Assembly: GCA_030560485.1 (NCBI GenBank)
Contig: JAKTTS010000133.1
Span: forward strand, 1-32,094
Direction: 5' to 3'
Origin: Ascoidea tarda (nom. inval.)
Taxonomy: Eukaryota > Ascomycota > Saccharomycetes > Ascoideales > Ascoideaceae
Length of the DNA stretch: 32,094 nt
Shown: one piece after another, positions 1 to 10,512 of the stretch
Layout of the letters: the number at the start of each line of letters is the position of its first letter
Numbering within the stretch: position 1 is the stretch's first letter
The notes under the pieces: model-generated
The model's database searches: none
Seen by the model: only the letters and a program-made list of their open reading frames with translations
What the model was told of the DNA's origin: nothing
Program-made: the position numbers and the translations under genes

Positions 1-1215
1 AATCCTACTCCTGTAATCTTCACAGGTGGTATCTCTCCTGCTCTCTGGTCCCCAGTGGTTTCAACTGGTGCCTACGATCTAAAAGCCCTTGAATTCGACC
101 TTACTCCCTACTTGCCTCTATTCTGGTCAAACATTAATGATCTCAAAATCGAAGTCTCAAACTGCCTCCACAACAAAATGTCTCCCCAATCAATTGGCCA
201 AAATTGGATCACAACTGGCAATCTACTAATCTGGCAAAACGATCAAATTCTAAACTCAAATGGAAAAATTCTCTCAACAAACAACACAAACGACGTCTTC
301 TCAAACGTAATCGACACCTCCTCAAAGGACCTATCCCAATTTATCAACTCTTCAAATAAATTTTCCGTAAAATCAAAATTGAATTTCAACTTGCAAAACA
401 ATAAAAACATCTCTGTCATTATCGATAACAACCGTCATGTCAAAAACTCAAACATCCAATACTACAAAAAAAACGCTGATTCTCAATCGGTCCTATCAAT
501 TATCGAATTCAAAAACTCCTTTGGTCTAATCAACTACAACGACTATCTATCCAACAACTACAACTCCTCCATCTCACTAAACACAACCTCGACTTACCCG
601 CTAAATATCCAAATGGATTTCGACTCAATCTCAGATTCCTACGACATTAAATATTTCGTCAAACTATTCAAAGCCATCAACCACAAAATTAACATGAACA
701 ACAACAGATTCTCAATCCAAAAGAAAAATGAACAAAAGGGTAATTCAACTTTCATAATCTCTCCAAAGAGAAATCATGGTTTCGGTTCAATGAAAACAAA
801 CGTCTTTCTATCTAGCAAAGGCTTTGAAAATAACAATAATCTAAATTACACAAGAAAAGTATTGGCTGTCAATGGCTCAATCCAATATGACATTGTTAAT
901 GGCGAATTCAAAACCAAAGACTACTACTTGAATAACTTTTTCAACAAAGATATTCATAACCAAAATGCCCAAAATCATAACAACATCGAAAATAATCTTT
1001 GCTCATTTTATGAAAAATTAAATGATGATAAATGTTTTTCTTCATGGCTCAATCTTGATAAAGAAAAAACTCAATTTAATAAACATTTATCCTTCTTAAA
1101 AAATGATCCAAATTATCAAGGAATGCTTTCACATTTAGAAGAATTGTATAAGGAGGACCAAATAGATAAGGACGTTTTCAGCTCTTTTTTATCTTCTTTA
1201 GTTGATAATTATTAA
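1..1215 (+). CDS. PNGase A-like peptide N-glycanase (3' part, 5' end outside window)
   Basis: The frame is open from base 1, so the gene starts upstream; 404 C-terminal residues are visible before TAA at 1213-1215. Near the left edge the protein reads TGGISPALWSPVVSTG and then DLTPYLPLFW. I recognise this pattern from the fungal/plant peptide-N4-(N-acetyl-beta-glucosaminyl)asparagine amidase A family, which removes N-glycans from glycoproteins and is usually secreted or vacuolar. The remainder is Asn/Ser-rich, with many N-x-S/T sequons that fit a secretory protein. The final 60 residues are acidic and lysine-rich and resemble nothing I know. Any signal peptide would lie outside the window. 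No in-frame CTG codon was seen. S. cerevisiae has no obvious counterpart, so I give no symbol. The family call rests on remembered motifs and is moderately secure. Confidence 0.68.
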   Translation, partial: NPTPVIFTGGISPALWSPVVSTGAYDLKALEFDLTPYLPLFWSNINDLKIEVSNCLHNKMSPQSIGQNWITTGNLLIWQNDQILNSNGKILSTNNTNDVFSNVIDTSSKDLSQFINSSNKFSVKSKLNFNLQNNKNISVIIDNNRHVKNSNIQYYKKNADSQSVLSIIEFKNSFGLINYNDYLSNNYNSSISLNTTSTYPLNIQMDFDSISDSYDIKYFVKLFKAINHKINMNNNRFSIQKKNEQKGNSTFIISPKRNHGFGSMKTNVFLSSKGFENNNNLNYTRKVLAVNGSIQYDIVNGEFKTKDYYLNNFFNKDIHNQNAQNHNNIENNLCSFYEKLNDDKCFSSWLNLDKEKTQFNKHLSFLKNDPNYQGMLSHLEELYKEDQIDKDVFSSFLSSLVDNY

Positions 1216-3444
1216 ACAAACCAAAAAAAAAGAAAAAAGAAAAAACAGAAAAAACAGAAAAAAACCTATTTCAAAATTATAAAAATTGAGGGATGAAAAT
1301 TCTAACTTAAACATATCAAACCTACTTTTTAATTCTTTATACATATTCATTACTTATCACTATGATTTTTATGACATTTATATATATACATTAATTTACA
1401 CTTATTTTCATATTTACAATTATATTGATGTCTGTTTATTTTTCATTCTATCTTGTAACGATTCTTGATTTTGAGTTCTTTTTCTTTTTCTTTCAAAATT
1501 CAATAAGGTAAAAAAAGTTCGTTTATTCATTACCTTTAAGACAAACATGGAAACTAAAGTGTGATTTAGTAGATTTTTTTTTGGTTTCAAACTAACCGAT
1601 GTCAATTAAAACAAGTTGCAATATCAAATTATCAAATTATCAAATTATCAAATTATTAAAATAATCAATTACCGGGTTGCCATCATTTTAGAAGCATAAT
1701 CATTAATTGACTCAAGTTGAATATCGAAATGGGTAAAATGAATCATTTGGTGATTTTTTTTTTATTTTATTTTTTTTTTTTCGATTAATTGAGAAAAAGG
1801 AGATAAATAATAATATTCTTTAAGATTGAAGCATCATAAAAAAAAATTAAACAAATGGATCATTTAAATTGTGTAAATGTATTTGTCTGCTTTTTTTTTT
1901 GTGTGTGTAATTACAAGAGACCAGAATTAATAAAATGTGAATTCTACAATATAATGAATAACATACAAAATAGTACAAGTAAATATATATATATAAAAAA
2001 AAAACTGTACGATAGGATAGTTGGAAGCAGTTAAAGAAAATTTTTACACATTGCCGAAATATAAGAAAAAGTAGAAAGTTATCAAAATGTAAATTAAATA
2101 AAAGAAACAAAGAACTGTTTCTTTTAACAAAACAAATTGAATATTGGAAAATAAAAATTAGAGAAAGTAGCACACAACTTTATATTAAAACGTTTGGAAT
2201 TTGAACTTTTTAAGTCAGTAAAATAATAATAAAATAATAATTAAATAAGTGTTATCAAATAATTTTTGAAATGTGACAAAATTTTGTTAAAAGTAACGAA
2301 ATAATAAAGTAAAAAGAGAGAAAAAAAGAGAGCAAGAAGCAAGAAGTAAGAAGTAAGAAGTAAGTAAAACAATAAAGTGGGCATAAAACAAATAAGGCAA
2401 AAAGGGAGCTAAATAGTTTAATAATGATGATAAAATTGATTGGATTTAAATTCTTTTTACTTTTATCGCAAGAGAAGGAAGAGGGGCTATAAAAAAAGGG
2501 TGACGAAGAGAAGAGTAATCAGTGAGTATCTAAATGTGGTTTTATTTTTTGGTTTCTTCAGCCTTTCTAGTTAAAGTAAGCGTTGAAAGCATAAAAAGTA
2601 ATAAATTTTATTGTGAAAAAATTTGAAATTTAAAGTATTTGGATACGTTAGATTTATTAATCAAAGTTATATAAAAGTTAGAAAAGTTAGAAAAGTTAGA
2701 AAAGCTAGAAAAATTATTTGAAAATTATATGGAAATTGTATGGAAATTGTATGAAAATTAGATAATTATATAAATAGTGGGATTCAGAATGTATTAAAAT
2801 TAAATTGTCTTCAATTAATAACGTTTTTGCCTGAGATATTTACTTTATCTTGATCTTTATTTACCTTATATTTATCGTATTAATGTGGAATAAGTATACA
2901 AATTACATTAAATAGGAGAATATGGTAATTATATAAAAAATAAGTGAAAAGTGAAAAGTGAACAAAAAAAACGAGGATTGGTAGAATTGGTTGAATATAT
3001 ATTGAAAAAACAGCTCACCAAAAGGAATTCTCATCAAAAGAAATTTTTAAAGAGAACGTAATTCAGAATGGTCCAAAGTCGTTGTAACAAATAAAGTAAA
3101 TAAGAGGTAAATATGAGATCAAGATAATGACAAGGGTAGTGATAATGATAAGAAGATTGAATGTTTAATGGAATTTCAAAGAACTGGATAAAATGGAAAG
3201 AATTAAAGAAATGAAAAGAATAAAGTTCAAAAAAAACTATAAAAAACCAAAAAAAAACAACCAAAAAAAACAGAAAAAAACAGTCAAAAAACCAGAAAAT
3301 AAAACAAATGAAATTGGTAAGCTTCAAAAGTATAAAGAGAAAAGATAAAGAACTAAAAAGAGAATTAAGCCTGAAAAGCAAACTTGCAGGCAAAGTAGAA
3401 ATATTTGTACCAAGAGAGAAGGATTGAAGAGAGCAGAATTGCTA

Positions 3445-3472
3445 ATGGATCAGGGACCCAAGATTGATCCAT
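3445..3472. repeat. Imperfectly spaced inverted repeat, 8-bp arms
   Basis: ATGGATCA at 3445-3452 is matched by its reverse complement TGATCCAT at 3465-3472, with a 12-nt spacer. It lies in the gene-free interval. It could be chance or an operator-like site. Confidence 0.35.
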
Positions 3473-4111
3473 AATTAATCCCTAATGGTAAAATAAAAGT
3501 TGTTAAGAGCAGGAGAATGGTTGAACCAATTTCAAAAAGCACTACAAGCAGTGCAAGATCTTTGGGTAGAGTAAAATACACAGAATTTCTAACATTTAGA
3601 ACAAAAAACCTTATAGAAAGTGTGATTCATAATTGAATTTATGTGTAAGATTATGGTTTTATTATAGTTTTGGAGGTTTTCAGTGAAACCATAGTCATAG
3701 CAAAACTGTAGACCAAGCAGGTACTAGAAGACAACAACAGACAACAGATAATTAATAATCTGCAGCTAACAATTAATAATAAAAAGGAGGAGTAAAATTT
3801 AAACAATTGTAACAGCAGCCAATAACCCAACATTTCTGAGATATTCATTTACAAGCCAGATTGGGCTCTGTATCGAGGTTGTTGCTCAACGAAAAAAGTT
3901 CACGCAGCTTTCACAAATAAAACACAGCACAACCAGCACAAAACAATGCAAAAAGCCAGGAAGCCCCTTTCCATAGAGAGAGAGCAGTAAATCCAGTTGG
4001 TTTGCATTGGAATTGGGCATTTTTTCAGAAGCCTTGCGTGCGCTGATTGGCCACTTTTTTTTGACCTGTTTCTGCTGTAACATGCACAAAGCAAACAGCA
4101 TACGCATCTGT

Positions 4112-4117
4112 ACGCGT
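4112..4117. promoter_or_regulatory. ACGCGT (MCB-like) motif
   Basis: A perfect palindromic ACGCGT, the core bound by the MBF cell-cycle factor in S. cerevisiae, lies in the GC-richer block of the long intergenic region. It sits about 1.5 kb upstream of the zinc-finger gene. A single site may be chance. Confidence 0.25.
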
Positions 4118-4163
4118 AATAGTGCGTGGAACGTTGCAAGGCTTCCAGAAGGAGTAAGACCCC

Positions 4164-4183
4164 GATAAGGGGGGAGGGAGGGT
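4164..4183 (+). promoter_or_regulatory. GATAAG followed by G-run (AGGGG-type) segment
   Basis: GATAAG, a GATA-factor core, runs directly into GGGGGG-A-GGG-A-GGG. The junction contains AGGGG, the stress-response element core. The G runs could also favour a G-rich secondary structure. No function is shown; it is one of the few sequence-rich spots in this 4.4 kb interval. Confidence 0.25.
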
Positions 4184-4440
4184 TGTGTAATACAGACCCC
4201 CAGACGAGGGTCTCATTTCCAATTTCCTCCCAAGCCGTTTTTTTCAAAATTTTTGATTGGTTTTGGAGAAATTTCTTTGAGGAAAAGTGCTGAAAGTGTT
4301 GGATTTGTTGAATATATTGAAAGGGTTGCTTCAAAGAGAAGGCACTTGTGCTGCAACTACCTCGTTGCGCCAGGCAGCTCTTTAGAGGCTTTTTGGAAGC
4401 AGCAAAAGCACTCAATTCGGAGCTCTTTGGGCTGTTTTCT

Positions 4441-4480
4441 GCAACCTTTTGCAATGGTTTGCAATGGTTTGCACTGTTTT
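4441..4480 (+). repeat. Four degenerate 10-nt tandem units (GCAATGGTTT)
   Basis: Units read GCAACCTTTT, GCAATGGTTT, GCAATGGTTT and GCACTGTTTT. The middle two are identical and the outer two diverged. Confidence 0.6.
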
Positions 4481-5335
4481 ACAAAACATTTATCATATTT
4501 TGCAAGTGCTTTTAAATAATTGTAATGAATAAACTCAAAGCCTATTGTTACCATTATACTTGAGGTTTATTTCACTTATTACTAGAAAATTTTTTCACTC
4601 ATACTAATCTTCTGTTATTTTTCAAAGTTAAAAACAATTCTTTAAAAGACTAAACATTAACTGCAAATCATATTCATGTTGAATAACAAGACTCAATCCC
4701 CTAATCTTATGTCTTGCTGTTTATTACGATAGTAATTATTATCTCAATCTGTTTAAGATAGTAAATACTTTTAGTCGCATTCGTTTTGATTTCTTGTTTT
4801 CTTGGTTAATGTGTCTTATTTGAAAAATTTTAGCTCTATTTTGAATTTTAATTTATTTTTTAGTAATTTACTTAATACTTAATTTACTTAATACTTAATC
4901 TGTTTAATATTTAAATAGTTGATTAATTTATTTTTACTTTTACTTTAGCTTTTGTTTTTATTTTTACTTTAATTTTGTATTTTCACTTTAATTTTTTATC
5001 AAATTTCACTGAAATTGATATTTTTTTTTCGTTTTTTGGTTTGTTTTTTCAATTTTTAACAACTTTTTTTCAAATTTTTCAATTACAATTGTTATTTCTT
5101 TCCACTTTTATTCAAATTATCAATATTCATATTATTCATTCTACTCATTTTGTTTAATTCAAAATTATATATATTATCGATATCAACCACTTTTAGCCTT
5201 CATTCTTTTTTTCAATTTTTCATTTAAAATTTTTATTCGTTTTACTCTTTTTCTCTCTTTTGTTCATTTTATTGAATTATTGAAAAATTTAATTATTGCT
5301 GTTGAATTAATATATTAATCATATCCAATATACTT

Positions 5336-5406
5336 TATACTATACTATACTATACTATATCATCTCACCTTATACTATCTTATACTATCTGGCACTATCT
5401 GGTACT
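5336..5406 (+). repeat. TATAC / TATCT short tandem repeats
   Basis: About four TATAC units are followed by TATCT-containing units such as TACTATCT and GGCACTATCT. They lie in the T-rich leader about 230-300 bp upstream of the zinc-finger start codon. Confidence 0.6.
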
Positions 5407-5629
5407 ATCTTATTTTATACATTTTTACGAGTCTATACTATATCTCTCATATCTCGCTCGATTCCACTTAAGTCTATTTAACACTGTTCAACTCAATTCA
5501 ATTCATTTTATCTTTTTTCAATTCTTTTGATTTTATTCCTATTCTCTGGTTCCTAAAAAAATTGATAAAATTGATAAAATTGATAGTTAGCCAACTTAAT
5601 TGAATGAATTCAAATAAATTATCTTAACA

Positions 5630-6832
5630 ATGAATAATAACAATCTCAATATCAACTCAAATTTAAATATAAACAATTACAACAACTACAGCAATTACAA
5701 TATTAACAACAACTCTGCTAACATCTCCAATAACTCTATCATAAATCCTAACATGAATAACCTCAATTATAACTATAACTACAATTACAATTACAATACT
5801 GACCCTTCTTCCTCTTCTTCCTCAAACCTTCAATTCTCAAGAAGCATGGCTTTTTCCAATCCAACTTCTTTAAATTCAAATTCAAATTCAAATTCAAATT
5901 CAAATTCTAATATACAAAATCAATATCAACAACAAAATCAATCACTACAATCATTCCCAAGCAATCAAAATTTCTACAGCACTATTCAACCTCTGCAATT
6001 AACTAATAATAGCTCGATTCCTATTCAATCAAACTCATCAAACCAAATCTTCTCGTGCGATTATCCAGATTGTGATACAAATAGACGATTCCAAAATGAT
6101 AAACAATTAAAGAAACATAACTATGATTGCCATGATAATGTTTTCTTTTGCACTTTATGCTGCGATAAATTCCCTAGAAATGATAACTGTAGAAGACATG
6201 TTAACATGAAGCATAAAATCCCAGTGGGAAAATCAGGCAAATATGAATTAATAGATAAATACATTCTAAGAATTAAAAGAAAAGATATGAAAGATGGTAA
6301 CTTTAGAAACATAGCTAACGAAATCCAAAAATACATCATTAAAAGAGATCTCAAGCCTGAATCCTCTGTAATGAAAAATCTAACCCTTATTCGTAATGAT
6401 ATAGATAATTTTCGCTCTCAACCCCAACAATTCTTTCATGATAATCATTCAAATAACCAAAATATTCACAATCAACAAACACCAAATATCAATTCCACTT
6501 ATCTTGAAAGATCTGTGTCTTTTCAAAATTTCAATATCAATAATGCTTTTACGCCCCAATCTTCTTCTCAAAGTCTCAATCAATTTAACAGTATACCTAC
6601 TAATTCTACTGCAAGTACTAAAAATAACAATAATAATAACCTCATGAACTCCCAAATCCAACCACTCCAATCAATCCAATCAATCCAATCTTTAACTTCT
6701 GTTCCTCAAAATGTTCCAACCACTAAAAACTCTCGAATTAGATTACCTCCAATCTCAGCTTTGCAATTAACTCCATCGAGTGATACCAATGCAAAATTAC
6801 CTCCTTTAAACTTCAATCATAAACAAAGCTAA
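5630..6832 (+). CDS. C2H2 zinc-finger protein, Asn/Ser-rich, probable transcription factor
   Basis: A 400-residue ORF starts at an ATG in an A-rich context (AACAATGAAT). Residues 1-130 are dominated by Asn, with NYNYNYNY and NSNSNSNS runs encoded by a TCAAAT hexamer repeat at about 5875-5905. Two C2H2 fingers follow at about residues 143-193. The first has the spacing C-x4-C-x14-H-x4-H and the second C-x2-C-x12-H-x4-H. A basic segment (residues ~195-230, rich in Lys/Arg) follows directly, typical of a DNA-binding module. The rest is low-complexity Q/N/S, as in yeast activation or repression domains. The extra spacing in finger 1 resembles divergent yeast regulators, but I cannot assign an orthologue. 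One CTG codon (5993) lies in the low-complexity part. The 4.4 kb upstream gap suits a heavily regulated factor. I infer nuclear DNA binding. Confidence 0.82.
   Translation: MNNNNLNINSNLNINNYNNYSNYNINNNSANISNNSIINPNMNNLNYNYNYNYNYNTDPSSSSSSNLQFSRSMAFSNPTSLNSNSNSNSNSNSNIQNQYQQQNQSLQSFPSNQNFYSTIQPLQLTNNSSIPIQSNSSNQIFSCDYPDCDTNRRFQNDKQLKKHNYDCHDNVFFCTLCCDKFPRNDNCRRHVNMKHKIPVGKSGKYELIDKYILRIKRKDMKDGNFRNIANEIQKYIIKRDLKPESSVMKNLTLIRNDIDNFRSQPQQFFHDNHSNNQNIHNQQTPNINSTYLERSVSFQNFNINNAFTPQSSSQSLNQFNSIPTNSTASTKNNNNNNLMNSQIQPLQSIQSIQSLTSVPQNVPTTKNSRIRLPPISALQLTPSSDTNAKLPPLNFNHKQS
5875..5906 (+). repeat. TCAAAT hexamer repeat inside the zinc-finger gene
   Basis: About five tandem TCAAAT units encode an (Asn-Ser)n tract. 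It is a length-variable microsatellite candidate within coding sequence. Confidence 0.75.
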
Positions 6833-8837
6833 TTCTTTAATAAAACATGTTATCTATACCAACAAACAGTGTTACCTATATTGATCTTTTTTTCCTATTT
6901 TGAATGTATTCTACAACCGAACAAACCATTGGACTGATCCAATTTGTTTTCATTTTTTGTTTTTTTTATATAATTTTCTTTAATAGCATTAATAGTCTTT
7001 TGAAGTTTTTTTTTTCCTATTTTATAGTGTTTTTTTGATCATTTTTTATTTCTCAGATCTATGCATTTATGTTCTATACTATATGCTTCATAGATTGTTG
7101 TATTTTATTGTTTTTCTATTTAAAGTTTTCTTTATATTTTTGCATTGTCCATTTTTTCAATGAATGAAAAATGGTTCTTTTTATTTAATTAATTTATACT
7201 GAATTTAGTTTGGCATAATAAATTTATATTAAGTTGTTTATCCCGTCCATTTTTATCTTTAAACCCATCAATTGCTTTAAATAAAAACTTAATCAGGCTC
7301 ATTTGTTTAAAAAAATAAAAAACAATTTAAAAAAATAAAAATAAAATAAAAATAAAACAAAAAAATCATGCAAAGTATATGACTATACTTGTGAATGAAT
7401 CAAGAAACAGGCGAACAAATAACATGGCGGGATAAGACTTTATGCGTATTTAGTTAAAAGGTTTTAATGAATTAGATACATGAATTGATCAGATTAAAAT
7501 TTAGATTACTATTTTTTTCTCCAAAAAACAGGAAAAAAACAATCATATGTCGACTTTGATATATTTTTTGTTTTTATTATTAATGTTTTCTATAATTTAC
7601 AGTTTTTTAGACTTTATTAGACTTTAATTGAGTGGAATTGATACAAAATTTGGTTATGAAAAATATTCGTTTCAACATTGAAGCATTTTTTTTCAACCTA
7701 TTGTTTCTTTAAACTTGAGCTAAAACTATATTTTCTCGGAAATATGATCATATATATGATCATATCTTCAGTTGGTGGTCCCCACTTTCAGTTTCAAAGT
7801 TAAAAAACCAACTAGTGTCTTGTGGTCTTTTTTATAAAAAAATCGGTGTAGCAATCTTATCTATTATCATATCACTTTCAACTGATTCTAAAACAAAATA
7901 TCCTGAAAAGAATTCACCAGACTGATAACAAGTGAAAAATCAAATCAAATACCATAGCTCAAGAGACAAATTTCCCTGATAAAAAGCTCTTTTTATTTTA
8001 TTTGAGAATAAAATTTTTCTCCTTCTGATTCAAACTATAGACTTCAAAACACATATTCTCGTTTTCAAAGCATCTCAAATGATTGAGGAAAAAGAGAAAT
8101 CCTAAATCTAAATGTTAGTGCATCTTCAATTAAAATTGTAATTCTTGGAAATAACATAAAGGTCCAAGAAGTTCCTTCAAAGTATTGTGCGAATTTTTCG
8201 AACCTTTTCCAAAACATCCCCAACAAAAACACATGAACTTAGTGAACCGCTGACAAGAAACAGGGAAAAAACTCACTGGAGTCTGTAATGCCATCCAGAA
8301 ATCAACTGCTCATCCCACAACAACCCCCTTCAAACCCAATAGCAAAACCACCATTTCCTGCCTTTTCTTGCCTTTGTCCAGCTCTGATAAGAAAACACTC
8401 TTCTCTTGAATCTCAGCTCTTCGGATTATCTCCGCTTCGGATTCACGCGGATGGAAAAACCCAAACGCATCCGGATAAACCCAACCAAAATACGCATAAC
8501 TGTGCAGCTAATCACGTATTAGAGCAAACGGAACTAAAAATCCCGAACTGGTTCCGTATTTGACTTGAGTGAACCGTAATTTTGTTCGTAACGCAAATAC
8601 ACAACATAGTGGATTTAGTTCTTAACGATATTGCTAGGTCCAAAGATATCGTTACTAATTTTCACAAGTTTTATGAAAATGATTCACCAAAACTGGTACC
8701 CTTTATTTGGCATAATTAAAAACTGGGTTTTAGCATATTTTTCTTTCAAGAATGAACATGACGGCAGGAATTTCGCAGAAGTGTATCGGTTTCAACACCT
8801 ATAGTCTTCTTTGGATCATCCAACCAGTAAACCAACA
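6833..8837. other. 2 kb intergenic region between the zinc-finger gene and HOS1
   Basis: The left part is T- and A-rich and contains no ORF of note. A perfect 24-nt palindrome lies at 7742-7765. The right part, about 8160-8700, is richer in G and C. It holds several CGGAT copies (about 8430-8480) and a 91-codon ORF at 8288-8563 that I do not accept as a gene. A short upstream ORF (8752-8847) overlaps the HOS1 start. Confidence 0.6.
7742..7765. repeat. Perfect 24-nt palindrome containing two TGATCA cores
   Basis: The sequence equals its own reverse complement. It is composed of two ATATGATCATAT halves, each itself palindromic, so it is also a 12-nt direct duplication. It could be a dimeric factor site or a cruciform-prone element. 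Confidence 0.85.
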
Positions 8838-8847
8838 ATGCACATAG
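8752..8847 (+). other. Short upstream ORF overlapping the HOS1 start
   Basis: An ATG at 8752, with a second in-frame ATG at 8758, opens a 31-codon frame. It ends at TAG 8845-8847, just past the HOS1 ATG at 8838, in a different frame. If included in the mRNA leader it would reduce initiation at HOS1. Transcript start is unknown. Confidence 0.35.
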
Positions 8848-10412
8848 AGACTAACGATTCAGGCCTGGCTGGTAACAACAGACTGGTTTCTCAGGATAAT
8901 GTCAAGAATGGTGGGGAACTATTTGTTTCCAATGTAAGCAAGGAGAATAAGGTAGAACAGAATGACAAGATCATTGGCTTGACACAACCCACAGACTATC
9001 AGAGTTTGATATTAAACTTATTACCATCGAATAGAAACCGATTGAGCATGGTTATGTCCTTGATTAAGGCATTTGAGTTGGATCGATATTTTAAACAAAT
9101 TCAAGTGAAAAATACTAATAAAGTTGAACTATGCAAATTTCACGACAAGGACTACATTAATTTCTTACTAATGGAAAGAGTGTCGGTTGATTTGGAGATT
9201 GGAAAACAGAATTACGATCAAATCAAAGGATTCCAACTACAAAACAATAATAAAATTAATGATCGAAATAATGCTGGTGAAATAAATGGTGCTTCTGATG
9301 ATGAAAAAGAAAATATCAAAGAATTGGAATTAGAATCAGAATTGGAATTAAATTCTGAATCTGAATCTAGATCTGAGCCAGGAAGTGACTTAGAAAGTGA
9401 TATCGACTCAGATCTTGAATTTTTATCAGATGATGATGATGATGATGATGATTCCATTATACATGACCATGAATTATATAATACTGATGAAAAAAGATTA
9501 ATATTAAAGCATTATGGTTTAATCTATGATTCTCCATTATTTCCATTTTTACCAGAATACGTCAAAATATTAGGTGGATCAACACTTCAATGTGCTAAAT
9601 GGATTATAAACAGATATAAAAAAAATAAAAAAAGTCAAATTATTGGAGTAAATTGGATCGGTGGAAGACATCATGGCAAAAAATCAAAAGCTGCTGGGTT
9701 TTGTTATATTAACGATATTAATTTAGGTATTATTAAACTTCGAACTATGTTTCCAAAAATTGTTTATATAGATTTTGATCTTCATTATAGTGACGGAGTC
9801 TCTCAAGCCTTTCAATTTTCTCAAAATGTACTAACGATTTCATTACATCGATTCGATGGAAAGTTTTTTTATCCAGGAACCGGAGGTCTTCATGAACAAG
9901 GAAAAGGTCCTGGTCTTGAATATATGATCAATTTGCCTTTAAATAAAGGTCTAAATGATGAGAGTCTTTTAAAGTTATATAACGGAATAATAGAGCCAAC
10001 TATTAAAAGGTATAGACCCAATATAATAGTGATTCAATTCGGGTGTGATGGTCATTTTTCAGATGAACATAAACAATGGAATTTAACCTACAAGGGCTAT
10101 GGAGATGTTTTGGAAAAATTAATTGAATTGAAGATTAAAATGATGGTATTAGGAGGAGGTGGGTATAATAATAAAAGCGTATCGAAATGCTGGACTTATT
10201 TAACGGCGATAATCGCAGGAAAACGATTAGAAGCAGATAACGACTGGGATTTGATTCCTGATCATGGGTATATTGAAGAGTATGAAAAAGATAGTTTTAT
10301 GTTTTGGGGAATTGATGATTATGAAAGAAAAGGATTGAGAATGAAAAATGAGAATACTGGTGAGGATATTATTAGATTAATTGAAAATGTTAATTCTAGA
10401 ATAATACACTAA
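8838..10412 (+). CDS. HOS1: Hos1-like class I histone/Smc3 deacetylase
   Basis: The protein has 524 residues from the first in-frame ATG; the frame is open slightly further upstream but without ATG. It matches yeast Hos1, the zinc-dependent deacetylase that removes acetyl groups from cohesin subunit Smc3. Active-site residues are present: the His pair at 278-279 (GGRHHG), D312, metal ligands D314 and H316 (DFDLHYSDG), D319, third metal ligand D404 (FGCDG) and catalytic Tyr443 (GGGGYN). The usual HHGDG has become HYSDG, but the second His of that stretch is not a metal ligand. Residues ~130-210 are a charged insert ending in an eight-Asp run, between the N-terminal fold and the catalytic core; S. 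cerevisiae Hos1 also has a variable insert here. Two CTG codons (8865, 8883) fall in the unconserved N-terminal tail. The gene converges on YSA1 with about 100 bp between stops. Confidence 0.9.
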   Translation: MHIETNDSGLAGNNRLVSQDNVKNGGELFVSNVSKENKVEQNDKIIGLTQPTDYQSLILNLLPSNRNRLSMVMSLIKAFELDRYFKQIQVKNTNKVELCKFHDKDYINFLLMERVSVDLEIGKQNYDQIKGFQLQNNNKINDRNNAGEINGASDDEKENIKELELESELELNSESESRSEPGSDLESDIDSDLEFLSDDDDDDDDSIIHDHELYNTDEKRLILKHYGLIYDSPLFPFLPEYVKILGGSTLQCAKWIINRYKKNKKSQIIGVNWIGGRHHGKKSKAAGFCYINDINLGIIKLRTMFPKIVYIDFDLHYSDGVSQAFQFSQNVLTISLHRFDGKFFYPGTGGLHEQGKGPGLEYMINLPLNKGLNDESLLKLYNGIIEPTIKRYRPNIIVIQFGCDGHFSDEHKQWNLTYKGYGDVLEKLIELKIKMMVLGGGGYNNKSVSKCWTYLTAIIAGKRLEADNDWDLIPDHGYIEEYEKDSFMFWGIDDYERKGLRMKNENTGEDIIRLIENVNSRIIH

Positions 10413-10512
10413 ATAGTTGAACAATAAAAGAAACGGGGAATTATATTTTAGATAAAAAATTCTATTTAATAAAGAGTTATTTTTTTATTCCACTTTGTTT
10501 ATTTTTGTTTTT

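Larger units (their letters stand above)
1216..5629. other. 4.4 kb gene-free interval upstream of the zinc-finger gene
   Basis: No ORF here has a credible protein composition, and no tRNA-like A/B box pair was found by eye. Most of it is AT-rich with A or T runs and short tandem repeats: CAAATTAT-type near 1625-1660, GTTAGAAAA-type near 2675-2705 and AAGAAGTAAG near 2335-2365. A block of higher complexity and GC at about 3850-4500 carries an ACGCGT, GATAAG, a G-rich run and a 10-nt tandem repeat. The right third is T-rich and probably holds the promoter and 5' leader of the gene starting at 5630. The large size is atypical for a yeast intergenic space. I infer a long regulatory region or an unrecognised non-coding RNA. 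Confidence 0.6.

Noticed and set aside
3900-4519. Overlapping ORFs on both strands (184 codons minus, 88 codons plus) in the GC-richer block
   Set aside because: Neither has a recognisable domain or natural amino-acid composition (runs of Cys and Leu). Overlap on opposite strands points to chance openness of higher-GC DNA.
1216-5629. Centromere or replication origin in the long AT-rich gap
   Set aside because: No CDEI-CDEIII-like arrangement or large inverted repeat was recognised; AT-richness alone is insufficient.
8288-8563. 91-codon ORF starting with ATG upstream of HOS1
   Set aside because: No recognisable similarity, Pro/His-rich mixed composition, and at least two in-frame CTG codons in a genome that avoids them.
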